Origin: Leuconostoc miyukkimchii
GTDB taxonomy: Bacteria > Bacillota > Bacilli > Lactobacillales > Lactobacillaceae
DNA length: 64,000 nucleotides
Assembly (NCBI RefSeq): GCF_019656055.1
Contig: NZ_BPKY01000008.1
Span: 53,198-117,197, forward strand
Direction of reading: 5' to 3'
In this document: one piece after another, positions 41,608 through 53,210 of the stretch
Numbering within the stretch: position 1 is the first letter of the stretch
How the letters are laid out: each line of letters begins with the position of its first letter
Position numbers and translations under genes: made by a program
The notes under the pieces: model-generated
Seen by the model: only the letters and a program-made list of their open reading frames with translations
Database searches by the model: none
What the model was told of the DNA's origin: nothing

Positions 41608-41898
41608 ATGACGCAAAATAATTCGACAGAAATTGAAACTTCATGTGCTATCATCTTGTAGACACTAGTTAATAAAAACAGCATTCTTAAAAGAATAACA
41701 TTGATAAGTGATTTGAATGATTAACTGGTATCACGAAGATTCGTCTATTGTAAAAAATGTACGAACAAGCAGACATTATATGTCTGGACACCAATGAATA
41801 ATGAGCAAAATGACGAATTGGTAAGAAGCGAGCTGATAAATGGATGTAGAAATTTCGGTATCAACTTTGCGTTTGCAGCGCAAATAATAATTAAATAA
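41608..41898 (+). pseudogene. cre-controlled ORF interrupted by two in-frame stops
   Basis: GGAGG precedes an ATG whose frame runs 97 codons to TAA at 41896-41898 but contains TAG at 41659-41661 after MTQNNSTEIETSCAIIL and TAA 22 codons later. The last part, LVSRRFVYCKKCTNKQTLYV, has a CxxC pair, and the tail is RNFGINFAFAAQIIIK. One uninterrupted frame with only two nonsense codons, between a promoter and a terminator, indicates a recently broken small gene. The family is not recognised. Confidence 0.6.
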
Positions 41899-41905
41899 AC
41901 TATAG

Positions 41906-41939
41906 AACCTAACATGGTCGAACACTATGTTAGGTTTTT
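41906..41939 (+). terminator. Terminator after the cre-controlled ORF
   Basis: AACCTAACAT and ATGTTAGGTT arms with a T5 tail. Confidence 0.88.
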
Positions 41940-41991
41940 AGTTTATACTTAAAATGTTTGAGATTTAGTCAGAACACCATTTAAGTATTTT

Positions 41992-42034
41992 AGGAGGAGA
42001 CGCAGGTTTTTATTAGAACTTGCGCAACATCGTC
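41992..42034 (+). promoter_or_regulatory. uraA leader: strong SD separated from the start by a hairpin
   Basis: AGGAGGAGA (41992-42000) is followed directly by CGCAGGTTTT-TATT-AGAACTTGCG (42001-42024), a 10 bp stem with two G-U pairs. CAACATCGTC and the ATG at 42035 follow. If the hairpin forms, the SD comes within about 12 bases of the ATG. A TTG at 42020 inside the stem is an alternative start in the same frame. No PyrR consensus is evident. Confidence 0.5.
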
Positions 42035-43312
42035 ATGGCAACAAAAACAAACAATGCAATTTATGATTTACATGATAAACCACCGTTTTTTACTTGGTTA
42101 GGATTATCACTGCAACACCTATTTTCGATGTTTGGTGCGACTGTGCTGGTGCCATTATTGGTGGGATTGAATCCAGGTGTGGCCTTGTTCACTTCGGGTG
42201 TGGGTACTTTGTTGCATTTACTTATTACACATGGTAAAGTACCGGCCTACATGGGATCAAGTTTTGCATTTATTATCCCAATGGCATCGCTTATGAAAAC
42301 AATTGGGTATCCTGCTGTCGCACAGGGAATTATCTCTGTTGGTGTGGTTTATCTTATTGTGGCGTTCATTATTACATTCACAGGCACAGGTTGGATTGAT
42401 ACTATTTTCCCAGCAGAAGTTGTTGGTCCCATTATTATGGTGATTGGCTTAAGCTTAGCGGGTTCGGCTGCCAGTTCAGCGACAACAGTTAATGGTCAAT
42501 ATGATTGGAAAATCTTTGTTGTCGCACTTATAACATTGTTAGCAACAATTGCCTTTAATATGTTCTTAAAGGGATTTTTAGGTCTGTTACCTGTGCTACT
42601 CGGTATTATTTTTGGGTATATCGTTGCATTGTTATTTGGATTGGTTGATTTATCGCCAATCGCCACAGCGCACTGGTTCCAGCTACCTGACTTTGAAACT
42701 TTCATTGGCAAAGATGGCTTCAAGTTGTATCCTGCAGCCATTTTAAGTATGGCACCATTAGCCTTGGTTACGTTATCAGAACACTTAGGTCATTTAATGG
42801 TATTATCCAAAATTACGGGTCATGATTTCTTTGCTAATCCAGGATTGAAACGGACATTAACGGGTGATGGTACGGCTTCTGTTGTTGCTGGTTTGGTTGG
42901 TGGACCTGCTGTGACATCATATGGCGAAAATATTGGTGTCATGCAACTTAGTCGTGTCTATTCCGTATGGGTTATCGGTGGTGCAGCATTCTTTGCTGTT
43001 ATCTTTAGTTTTGTAGGTAAACTATCAGCACTTATTTCAACTATTCCAGGAGCTGTAACTGGTGGTGTTGGCTTTATGTTGTATGGTGTCATTGCTGCGG
43101 CTGGCTTACAAGTCATTGTTGATAACAAGATAGATTACAGTAAGAAACGTAATTTGATGATTGCGGCGCCAATTTTAGTTGTTGGTATTGGTGATTTTCA
43201 TTTGCAATTAGGCGCACAAGTTAATTTTTCAGGTGTTGCCATTGCAACGTTATTAGGTATCGTTTTGAACTTGATTTTACCAAAAATAGCAGCAAGTGAA
43301 AAAGAAATGTAA
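42035..43312 (+). CDS. uraA: Uracil permease (NCS2 family)
   Basis: A proton-uracil symporter of about 425 residues with 12-14 membrane helices. It has the hydrophilic N-terminal motif DKPPFFTWLGLSLQHLFSMFGATVLVPLLVGL, the substrate helix with TLSEHLGHL, and GGPAVTSYGENIGVMQLSRVYS of helix 10, typical of UraA/PyrP. I place the start at the ATG; the leader carries an unusual hairpin. It stands alone here: no pyr genes are adjacent. Confidence 0.92.
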   Translation: MATKTNNAIYDLHDKPPFFTWLGLSLQHLFSMFGATVLVPLLVGLNPGVALFTSGVGTLLHLLITHGKVPAYMGSSFAFIIPMASLMKTIGYPAVAQGIISVGVVYLIVAFIITFTGTGWIDTIFPAEVVGPIIMVIGLSLAGSAASSATTVNGQYDWKIFVVALITLLATIAFNMFLKGFLGLLPVLLGIIFGYIVALLFGLVDLSPIATAHWFQLPDFETFIGKDGFKLYPAAILSMAPLALVTLSEHLGHLMVLSKITGHDFFANPGLKRTLTGDGTASVVAGLVGGPAVTSYGENIGVMQLSRVYSVWVIGGAAFFAVIFSFVGKLSALISTIPGAVTGGVGFMLYGVIAAAGLQVIVDNKIDYSKKRNLMIAAPILVVGIGDFHLQLGAQVNFSGVAIATLLGIVLNLILPKIAASEKEM

Positions 43313-43313
43313 G

Positions 43314-43339
43314 AAATCCGGCAAATTTGCCGGATTTTT
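43314..43339 (+). terminator. Terminator after uraA
   Basis: AAATCCGGCAAA / TTTGCCGGATTT perfect palindrome plus T-run, two bases after the stop. Confidence 0.93.
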
Positions 43340-43717
43340 GTTTGTTTTATCACAATATGTCACATTGTAAAGTAGTATTTTAAAAAATGCGAGGGCAAGT
43401 TGATATTGAAAAACATCACAAACACTTTTATTAAATAAGTATAATATTTTGTGAAAAAACCCAAAAAAACCGCAGATATGGACGAAATAATCAAAAATTT
43501 TAACAAGATATAAATAATTAAAATTCAAACATATTTTAATAATTAACCTTAAAAAACTAACTTATTAGGTCTCTGAATCAGAAGAGACCATTTCTTTGTG
43601 AAAAAGTGCCATAAAATGGTTGTATTTCATTTTGAAAAGCGTATTATAGGTTTATATGTTATGACGAGTAGCCGTTTACGACCATTTCGCCAAATTTATT
43701 AAGAAAGGAGAGAGCGC
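43340..43717 (+). promoter_or_regulatory. Upstream region of the atp operon
   Basis: About 380 A+T-rich bases without a gene. TATAAT at 43440-43445 is the best -10 candidate, with only a weak -35. GGTCTCT/AGAGACC arms at 43568-43589 form a hairpin. AAGGAGAG before atpB gives its ribosome site. Which element drives the operon is uncertain. Confidence 0.4.
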
Positions 43718-44443
43718 ATGGATGAACCTACGGCACCGTTTGAGTTCCTGGGCCTCACGTTTGATTGGGGTACAATACTTTCAACGTTGCTGGCTATGGC
43801 AATCGTTGTGATTGTATCAGTTGTGCTGACAAGAAACCTCAAATTAAAACCAGGTAAGCGACAAAACATGATCGAATACTTACTTGATTTCACTAATGGG
43901 GTTGTCAATGGGCAGTTACCAAAGAAACAAGCACGCCAATTTGGTTTGTATGCATTTACATTGTTTTTCTTCATTGTTGTATCAAACGAAATTGGGTTGT
44001 TGTTGCAATTGCAAGGTGGTAATGGTGTGACCTATATTAAATCACCAACTGCTACGCCAATTGTGCCAATGACGTTGGCTATTATGTCTTTGGTAGTTGC
44101 ACATGGTATGGGTGTACAGAAACTTGGATTAAAGGGATACCTTAATAATATGTTACTGACACCTTATACTTGGATGTTGCCTTTAAACATCATTGAGCAG
44201 TTAGCTAACTTCTTAACGTTATCACTGCGTCTGTTTAGTAATATTTTCGCTGGGGAGATGGTACTAACACTCGTTGCTAAAAGCTTAGCATGGCCAGGCC
44301 ATTTTAATGGTTTTTGGTCAGTGCTAGCATTGCCGATTGAAATGGTCTGGCAAGGCTTTTCACTCTTTATCGGTGGGATACAAGCCTACGTGTTCGTTAT
44401 TTTGACAGGTGTATTTATTGCTCAGTTGTCAGGTGAGGAGTAA
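43718..44443 (+). CDS. atpB: F1Fo ATP synthase subunit a
   Basis: A 241-residue membrane subunit forming the proton half-channels against the c-ring. The essential arginine lies in LSLRLFSNIFAGEM and the C-terminal helix ends QAYVFVILTGVFIAQL. AAAGGAGAG lies before the ATG. In fermenting lactic bacteria the complex mainly pumps protons out at the cost of ATP. First gene of the operon; a 195-base gap precedes atpE, with no gene in it. Confidence 0.96.
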   Translation: MDEPTAPFEFLGLTFDWGTILSTLLAMAIVVIVSVVLTRNLKLKPGKRQNMIEYLLDFTNGVVNGQLPKKQARQFGLYAFTLFFFIVVSNEIGLLLQLQGGNGVTYIKSPTATPIVPMTLAIMSLVVAHGMGVQKLGLKGYLNNMLLTPYTWMLPLNIIEQLANFLTLSLRLFSNIFAGEMVLTLVAKSLAWPGHFNGFWSVLALPIEMVWQGFSLFIGGIQAYVFVILTGVFIAQLSGEE

Positions 44444-44584
44444 CAGGTCTAAGTAAATGAGATTTGTGCCACAATTTGACTAGTAATAATCAAGTTATGA
44501 CACGAGTTGGTTTGCTAATTACGCGGGAGCGTTTCATCTAATCAAAATGGAAATGTGTACGGTAACGTGTGTTACTTGGTTTAA

Positions 44585-44866
<282 letters not shown>

Positions 44867-44892
44867 TCACAAGTATATAGTGGAGGAAAATC

Positions 44893-45402
44893 ATGTTTGG
44901 TTTAACAACCTTAGCAGCAAACAAAATACCACTGGGTAATATGCTGTTCATTATCATTTCATTCCTCGTGTTGATGGTTATTTTGAAGAGAGTGGCTTAT
45001 GAGCCAGTGACAAAAGTTCTTGATGAACGTGCAGATAAAATTTCTGCAGACATTGATGATGCTGAAGCTGCGCGTCAAGAAGCTGAGAAATTAGCATTGC
45101 AACGTCAAAGTGAATTGACTGTTACACGTCAACAAGCGACAAAAGTAGTAGCTGATGCAAAAGCAAGCGCACAAAAGCAAAGTGATTCATTAATTGCTAC
45201 TGCTTCAGATCGTGCTACTTTAATTAATCAACAGGCACAAACTGATGCTCAAAAGCTCAAGGAAGATGCTATTTTTAACGCAAAAAACGATGTCGCAGCG
45301 TTATCAGTGGCAATCGCTTCAAAGCTTATGCAAAAGGAACTATCGTTAAATGATCAACAAGCATTGATTGATGCTTACATTTCAGATTTAGAAACTAAAT
45401 AA
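44893..45402 (+). CDS. atpF: F1Fo ATP synthase subunit b
   Basis: A 169-residue stator subunit: one N-terminal membrane helix (about residues 13-31, GNMLFIIISFLVLMVILKRV) and a long charged coiled coil rich in A, E, K and Q. TGGAGG lies before the ATG. It links subunit a to delta and alpha. Confidence 0.95.
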   Translation: MFGLTTLAANKIPLGNMLFIIISFLVLMVILKRVAYEPVTKVLDERADKISADIDDAEAARQEAEKLALQRQSELTVTRQQATKVVADAKASAQKQSDSLIATASDRATLINQQAQTDAQKLKEDAIFNAKNDVAALSVAIASKLMQKELSLNDQQALIDAYISDLETK

Positions 45403-45413
45403 GGAGTATTGGG

Positions 45414-45956
45414 ATGGCAAAAAATCTTAAAGATATAGCTGACCAGTACGCTAAAGCGATTTTTGAATTATCTAGTGAACGAGATAACATTGAAGAAGTA
45501 AGGTCAAATCTAAAAGCATTACAAGATGTTTTAAAGGATAATCCGAATTACATTGAGATTGTAACGTCTAAAGATCTTGATGAGGCTTCACGTGACAATT
45601 TGTTACAAACGTTGACCAAAGGCGCAACAGAATCAATTCAAAACTTGGTAAAGTTACTGGCCTATAACAAGCGTTTAAACATTTTGTCTCAGGTTGTTGA
45701 TGCTTTCAATGACCAGTATAATGAAGCAAATGGGATTGTAGATGTTACGGCAATCACTGCTGTTGCACTAGATGATGAACGTTTGAACAAATTATCAGTT
45801 GTTTTCGCCGCAAAGACAGGTGCAAAACATGTAAATTTGAAAAATGTTGTAGATGAAAGCATACTTGGTGGTGTAATTTTGAAATCAAAATCAACGCTGA
45901 TCGATGGTAGCTTACAAACAAAAATTGCCAAAATGAAGGCACAATTATTAGGTTAG
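45414..45956 (+). CDS. atpH: F1Fo ATP synthase subunit delta
   Basis: A 180-residue OSCP/delta subunit. The N-terminal helical domain has DIADQYAKAIFEL, and the C-terminal segment has VVDESILGGVILKSKSTLIDGSLQTKIAKMK, the family signature. AAGGAG lies before the start, 11 bases after atpF. Connects the stator to the top of F1. Confidence 0.95.
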   Translation: MAKNLKDIADQYAKAIFELSSERDNIEEVRSNLKALQDVLKDNPNYIEIVTSKDLDEASRDNLLQTLTKGATESIQNLVKLLAYNKRLNILSQVVDAFNDQYNEANGIVDVTAITAVALDDERLNKLSVVFAAKTGAKHVNLKNVVDESILGGVILKSKSTLIDGSLQTKIAKMKAQLLG

Positions 45957-45959
45957 TGA

Positions 45960-47483
<1,524 letters not shown>

Positions 47484-47498
47484 TAGGAGGACGCTGCA

Positions 47499-48407
47499 AT
47501 GGCTTCTTTGCAAGATATTCAGCGTCGTATTTCATCCACTAAAAAGACGCGTCAAATTACGAGTGCCATGCAAATGGTCTCAACGGCTAAGTTGAGTCAA
47601 ATTCAACGTTATAGCAAAGGCTATCAGTCTTATGCTGCTCGCTTAGAAGCAGTTGTGGAACATCTGGTTTCTGCTCATCTTTTTGATAATGCAGATGCTA
47701 AACACATTCCATTGATTGCACAGCGTCCAATTCAAAAGACTGGTATCTTAGTTGTCACATCAGATCGTGGATTAGTTGGTTCATATAATGCTAATGTAAT
47801 TAAGCAAACGAATCTTTTAATGGAACGATTGAATTTGGATACCACTAACACGAGTATTCTTGCTGTTGGTGGAAATGGTGCCGATTTCTATAAAAAGCGT
47901 GGCTTTGAAGTTATTTTTGAGCACCGCGGTGTCTCCGATGTACCATCATTTAACGAAATTCGTTCAGTTGTTAAAACAGTGACAAGTTTATATGAAAGTG
48001 AAGTGTTCGATGCCCTTCATGTGGTATATAATCACTTTGTAAACCGTTTGACTAGTGAATATCGTGATGTGCAATTATTGCCATTGACTGGTGATACATT
48101 GGATGCCATGGGTGGTACTGAAGCTGAAAAAGCAGAATTAAACATTCAAAGTACGTATGAAATTGAACCAGATACAACTGCTGTTTTGAATGTTGTATTG
48201 CCACAATTTGCACAAAGTTTAGTGTATGAAGCGGTTCTTGACGCAAAAACGGCTGAACATGCAGCCTCATCGACAGCGATGAAGGGGGCTACAGACAACG
48301 CCAAAGACCTTATTGGTCGCTTGGAATTGCAGTTCAACCGTGCACGTCAGGCAGCAATTACGACCGAAATTACGGAAATTACAGGTGGTATGGCTGCTCT
48401 TGAATAA
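47499..48407 (+). CDS. atpG: F1Fo ATP synthase subunit gamma
   Basis: A 302-residue central shaft. The N-terminal helix has [24 protein letters not shown] and the C-terminal helix [41 protein letters not shown], both diagnostic. AGGAGG lies before the ATG. A gap of 204 bases with weak hairpins (48525-48580) precedes atpD. Confidence 0.97.
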   Translation: MASLQDIQRRISSTKKTRQITSAMQMVSTAKLSQIQRYSKGYQSYAARLEAVVEHLVSAHLFDNADAKHIPLIAQRPIQKTGILVVTSDRGLVGSYNANVIKQTNLLMERLNLDTTNTSILAVGGNGADFYKKRGFEVIFEHRGVSDVPSFNEIRSVVKTVTSLYESEVFDALHVVYNHFVNRLTSEYRDVQLLPLTGDTLDAMGGTEAEKAELNIQSTYEIEPDTTAVLNVVLPQFAQSLVYEAVLDAKTAEHAASSTAMKGATDNAKDLIGRLELQFNRARQAAITTEITEITGGMAALE

Positions 48408-48593
48408 TCAGGATGTCAATGATAGTCCTAAAAACTATCGTTGGTACAAAATAATACAAGAGTAGACGTATCAACTATATTAAGATGAACTGCTTTTGAG
48501 CAGAAATGCGTTTTTAACGCATGATATTCAAATGATTGTCACTCGAATTTATGGACACGTTTTAATATCATGATATCGTTGCTAACGCTCTAA

Positions 48594-50012
<1,419 letters not shown>

Positions 50013-50027
50013 GGGGGTATTGATAAA

Positions 50028-50477
50028 ATGGCAGATGAAACAGCTACAGTAGCCTCAACAGGTATCACGATACAAATTGTGACACCTGCTGGCGAAGTAT
50101 ATAATGAAAATAATGTTGAACTAGCCATTGTGAATACACAGGGTGGCCAGATCGGTATTATGCGTAAGCATGTCCCATTGTTAGCTGCATTGACAATTAA
50201 TGAATTGTTTGTCAAAAAGAATGGTCAAACTGATACTTTGGCTGTTAATGGTGGTATCGCTGAATTTTCTAATGATGTATTAACGGTGGTGGCCGATAGT
50301 GCTGAGACATCAGGTACGATTGACTTAACCCGTGCGGAGAGTGCAAAGGAACGTGCGGAAGCACGTATTGCTCATGCACAAAACGATAATAATGATGCGG
50401 AATTGAAACGTGCTCGCGTTGCTTTGATGCGTGCAGTTAATCGTATTCATGTTGCTGCAATTAGACAAGGTAAATGA
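50028..50477 (+). CDS. atpC: F1Fo ATP synthase subunit epsilon
   Basis: A 149-residue subunit with an N-terminal beta barrel (IQIVTPAGEVYNENNVELAIVNTQGGQIGIMRKHVPLLAAL) and a C-terminal helical pair rich in A, E and R. It inhibits and couples the rotor. It is slightly longer at the N-terminus than usual (an MADETATVAST extension). Last gene of the operon. Confidence 0.95.
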   Translation: MADETATVASTGITIQIVTPAGEVYNENNVELAIVNTQGGQIGIMRKHVPLLAALTINELFVKKNGQTDTLAVNGGIAEFSNDVLTVVADSAETSGTIDLTRAESAKERAEARIAHAQNDNNDAELKRARVALMRAVNRIHVAAIRQGK

Positions 50478-50522
50478 TCAACAGAAACAAATATCCACTA
50501 ATTTAGTAGATACTTTATAGTT

Positions 50523-50554
50523 AAAGCCGAATGAATTATTCATTCGGCTTTTTA
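50523..50554 (+). terminator. Terminator of the atp operon
   Basis: AAAGCCGAATGAAT and its complement ATTCATTCGGCTTT with T5, 45 bases after atpC. Confidence 0.93.
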
Positions 50555-50820
50555 TGTTGAGCGCAACGTCAGTTACAGTAAATAGGTAAGATGACACCAA
50601 TATTTGGCAAAAGCTAGGTATTATGGGAGAATTTTTACAGTTTTTTATTCTTAAGAGCCATGTAAAAGCCAACAAAATATTTTTTTATTACCGGATTGAG
50701 TAAGAATTAAGGTAGGATAACGTGGAATATAAAATGAGAAATCTACCAAATTTACAATTTTACATCAAATAATAAACAAATTTATACACAATGTTTATTA
50801 AATAACAGACCGTAATGTAA

Positions 50821-50849
50821 TTGACATCATCTCGATGTTTGGCTATTAT
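50821..50849 (+). promoter_or_regulatory. Promoter of the LysM protein gene
   Basis: TTGACA (50821-50826) and TATTAT (50844-50849), spacing 17, about 67 bases before the start. Confidence 0.85.
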
Positions 50850-50916
50850 ATTCAGAGCATAAACTATTCTACATAACGTAAAGAGAACTTAAATCAATCT
50901 ATGAGGTAGAAAATAC

Positions 50917-51552
50917 ATGTTTAGTTTTAAAAAGTCATTAACATTAGCTGCTGGAGTTGCCGGTGCATTTGCATTTGGTGCTTCAAACGTTAGTGCAGAT
51001 ACAACAAATAATACACCAGCGGACTATGTTGTTAAGTCAGGCGATACATTAAACAAGTTGTCCCAAGAATTCAAAATTTCTGTTGACGATATTGCTACAA
51101 ATAACAACATTAGTGACGTTGATGTAATTTTTGTAGGACAACGCTTACTATTTACTGAAAAAGCCCCAGTGGCACAAGCCCCAGCAGCACAAGCTCCTGC
51201 AGCTCAAGTGACACCTACTTCACCAGTAGCACAAGCCCCAGCTGTACAAGCACCTGTAGCTCCTGTTGTACAAGCTCCAGCACAACCAGCTGCACCGGCA
51301 CAACAACCAGCTGCTGGCTCAACATCTGCTGCATTGGATGCCTTGATTAATAAAGAATCAAGTGGTAATGTAAACGCATCAAATGGTCAATACTTCGGTA
51401 TCGGTCAATTATCACCACAAGCACGTGCACAATATGGTGGTAACTCTACTGACTATAATGACCAATTAAATGCTATGAAGTCTTATATTAACGCACGTTA
51501 CGGTAGTGCTGAAAATGCTTGGGCACATTCACAAGCAACTGGTTGGTATTAA
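50917..51552 (+). CDS. Secreted LysM protein with lysozyme-like C-terminus
   Basis: A 211-residue exported cell-wall protein. Signal peptide at 1-27, with probable cleavage after SNVSA (ANVSA-type site); one LysM domain at about 36-80 (YVVKSGDTLNKLSQEFKISV). A Pro/Ala/Gln/Val low-complexity linker spans about 85-140, with repeated AQAPA units. The C-terminal 70 residues (ALINKESSGNVNASNGQYFGIGQLS, ending AENAWAHSQATGWY) resemble transglycosylase-like and aggregation-promoting-factor ends. AGGTAG lies before the ATG. Strong promoter suggests abundant expression. Confidence 0.87.
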   Translation: MFSFKKSLTLAAGVAGAFAFGASNVSADTTNNTPADYVVKSGDTLNKLSQEFKISVDDIATNNNISDVDVIFVGQRLLFTEKAPVAQAPAAQAPAAQVTPTSPVAQAPAVQAPVAPVVQAPAQPAAPAQQPAAGSTSAALDALINKESSGNVNASNGQYFGIGQLSPQARAQYGGNSTDYNDQLNAMKSYINARYGSAENAWAHSQATGWY

Positions 51553-51564
51553 TTATTTGGAAAG

Positions 51565-51586
51565 AATCGCTTCGGCGGTTTTTTTT
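51565..51586 (+). terminator. Terminator after the LysM gene
   Basis: AATCGC-TTCG-GCGGTT with a T8 tail. Confidence 0.88.
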
Positions 51587-51654
51587 ATTGCCTATAGAAC
51601 AGAATTATCTGTTTAATTTATGACGAATTGTTCGCCTATGATACTAATTTTTTG

Positions 51655-51660
51655 TATAAT
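51655..51660 (+). promoter_or_regulatory. -10 box six bases before the oxidoreductase ATG
   Basis: TATAAT, then AAAGCT, then ATG. It has the same geometry as at ktrB, implying a leaderless mRNA. The -35 (TTCGCC, spacing 18) is weak, and no ribosome site precedes the ATG. Confidence 0.45.
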
Positions 51661-51666
51661 AAAGCT

Positions 51667-52902
51667 ATGCAAATTAACTATGATTTTTTAGACAATTACA
51701 CTTTCAAAAATAAAAACATGACATTGCGGAATCGGGTTGTCATGGCACCGACAACACTTCGTGCGTCGTTAGAAGATGGTAGTGTCACAGACAATGAATT
51801 AAAGTATTATCAAATGCGTGCTCAGGGTCCAGCAATGATTATTACAGAGACCGCTTATGTTAACGAAAGTGGTCGTGGCTGGGAAGGTGGTATTTCTGCT
51901 GCAAATGATGATAAGATTCCGGGATTGCGTCGGTTGGCCAGTACAATTCAATCTGGTGGGGCTAAGGCAATTCTTCAAATTTTTGCTGCAGGTCGGCAAA
52001 CTACTACTGCTATTTTACGAGGTGATCAACCGGTTTCTGCTTCGAATAAGCCATATCCTAGAGAGGAAAGTGAAACACCTCGTGCTTTAACACATGCTGA
52101 AATAGTACAAACAATTGATGACTTTGCTCAAGCAACAAAAAGAGCCATTCTTGCGGGATTTGATGGTGTGGAAATTCATGGGGCAAATCTTTATTTAATA
52201 CAACAATTTTTTTCACCTGACAGTAATCAGCGTCATGATATATGGGGAGGCACAGTCGAAAAAAGAAGTCGTTTTGGACTAGCTGTGGTAGCAAAAGTTG
52301 CACAAATAATTGAAAAGTATGCGGAAAAACCATTTTTACTAGGTTATCGGCAATCTCCAGAAGAACCGATGGATCCAGGTATTACACTGTCAGAGTCAAT
52401 AGACTTTGCAAAAAAAATTGTAACATTACCAGTTGACTATCTTCATCTCTCTTTAAAGGATGGTTTCCAAACGCCTTTTGCAAACAAAGTTGATCAAAAA
52501 CGTGTGATTGATTATTATCGTGCAGCGTTACCAGTTGACTATCCGTTAATGGTTGCTGGCTTACTGAAACAACCTAAACAAGTTGAGGAAATAATGGATG
52601 CAGGTGTAACACTTGCAGCGTTAGGTCGGGAATTAATTGTTGAGCCTAACTGGGTGCAAAAAGTTGCAGGTCATGATTTAAACGCGATTCGCTATGCAAT
52701 ATCACCATCTGATTTTGAATTACTCGGTATCCCAAAACCACTAGAAGAGTGGCTGCTAACACGGTTTAGAAATGGTTTACCAATTACGACGGATCTGGGA
52801 TTTGATCCCAAACAGCCTTGGCGATATTATAAGGAAGTTGTTACACAGATGCCTAAACCGATTGATCCCACAAAGTTAATGACGTTAAAGAAACGGTCAT
52901 AG
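51667..52902 (+). CDS. Old-yellow-enzyme family NADH:flavin oxidoreductase
   Basis: An FMN-dependent reductase of the OYE family, 411 residues from the ATG at 51667. The barrel motifs are MAPTTLRASLEDGSVTDNELKYYQMRAQGPAMIITE, GGAKAILQIFAAGRQT, GFDGVEIHGANLYLIQQF (catalytic His region) and SPDSNQRHDIWGG. The C-terminal part gives LMVAGLL and LAALGRELIVEPNW. There is no Shine-Dalgarno site; a TATAAT lies six bases before the ATG. Substrate unknown (activated alkenes are usual). Confidence 0.88.
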   Translation: MQINYDFLDNYTFKNKNMTLRNRVVMAPTTLRASLEDGSVTDNELKYYQMRAQGPAMIITETAYVNESGRGWEGGISAANDDKIPGLRRLASTIQSGGAKAILQIFAAGRQTTTAILRGDQPVSASNKPYPREESETPRALTHAEIVQTIDDFAQATKRAILAGFDGVEIHGANLYLIQQFFSPDSNQRHDIWGGTVEKRSRFGLAVVAKVAQIIEKYAEKPFLLGYRQSPEEPMDPGITLSESIDFAKKIVTLPVDYLHLSLKDGFQTPFANKVDQKRVIDYYRAALPVDYPLMVAGLLKQPKQVEEIMDAGVTLAALGRELIVEPNWVQKVAGHDLNAIRYAISPSDFELLGIPKPLEEWLLTRFRNGLPITTDLGFDPKQPWRYYKEVVTQMPKPIDPTKLMTLKKRS

Positions 52903-52943
52903 TGGATAATATCGGAAAAGTAGTATGGATTATAAAAAAAGTG

Positions 52944-52972
52944 TTGACGTGAATAATGTTTCTTGCTATACT
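52944..52972 (+). promoter_or_regulatory. tRNA-Glu promoter
   Basis: TTGACG (52944-52949) and TATACT (52967-52972), spacing 17, 40 bases before the tRNA. Confidence 0.85.
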
Positions 52973-53011
52973 AATATAGTTGTCTGATAGATATCAGGCA
53001 TCACTGACCAT

Positions 53012-53083
53012 GGCTCGTTGGTCAAGTGGCTAAGACGCTGCCCTTTCACGGCGGAATCGAGAGTTCGATTCTCTCACGAGCTA
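53012..53083 (+). tRNA. tRNA-Glu (TTC)
   Basis: Cloverleaf: acceptor GGCTCGT / ACGAGCT (first pair G-U), D-arm GGTCAAGTGGCTAAGAC, anticodon arm CTGCC-CTTTCAC-GGCGG with anticodon TTC, T-arm GAGAGTTCGATTCTCTC, discriminator A. CCA is not encoded. Confidence 0.95.
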
Positions 53084-53084
53084 T

Positions 53085-53114
53085 AAAAAGTCGCAACCTC
53101 GGTTGCGGCTTTTT
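53085..53114 (+). terminator. Terminator after tRNA-Glu
   Basis: AAAAGTCGCAACC-TC-GGTTGCGGCTTTTT, strong stem with T5, directly behind the tRNA. Confidence 0.92.
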
Positions 53115-53210
53115 ATGTATCATCATAAATTATATTAGGCCAGTTTTTTGTAATTTGGTTGTATAAAGCGTATAATTAAAGCACTGAATTTGAAGAGAGT
53201 GGGAGTCATT

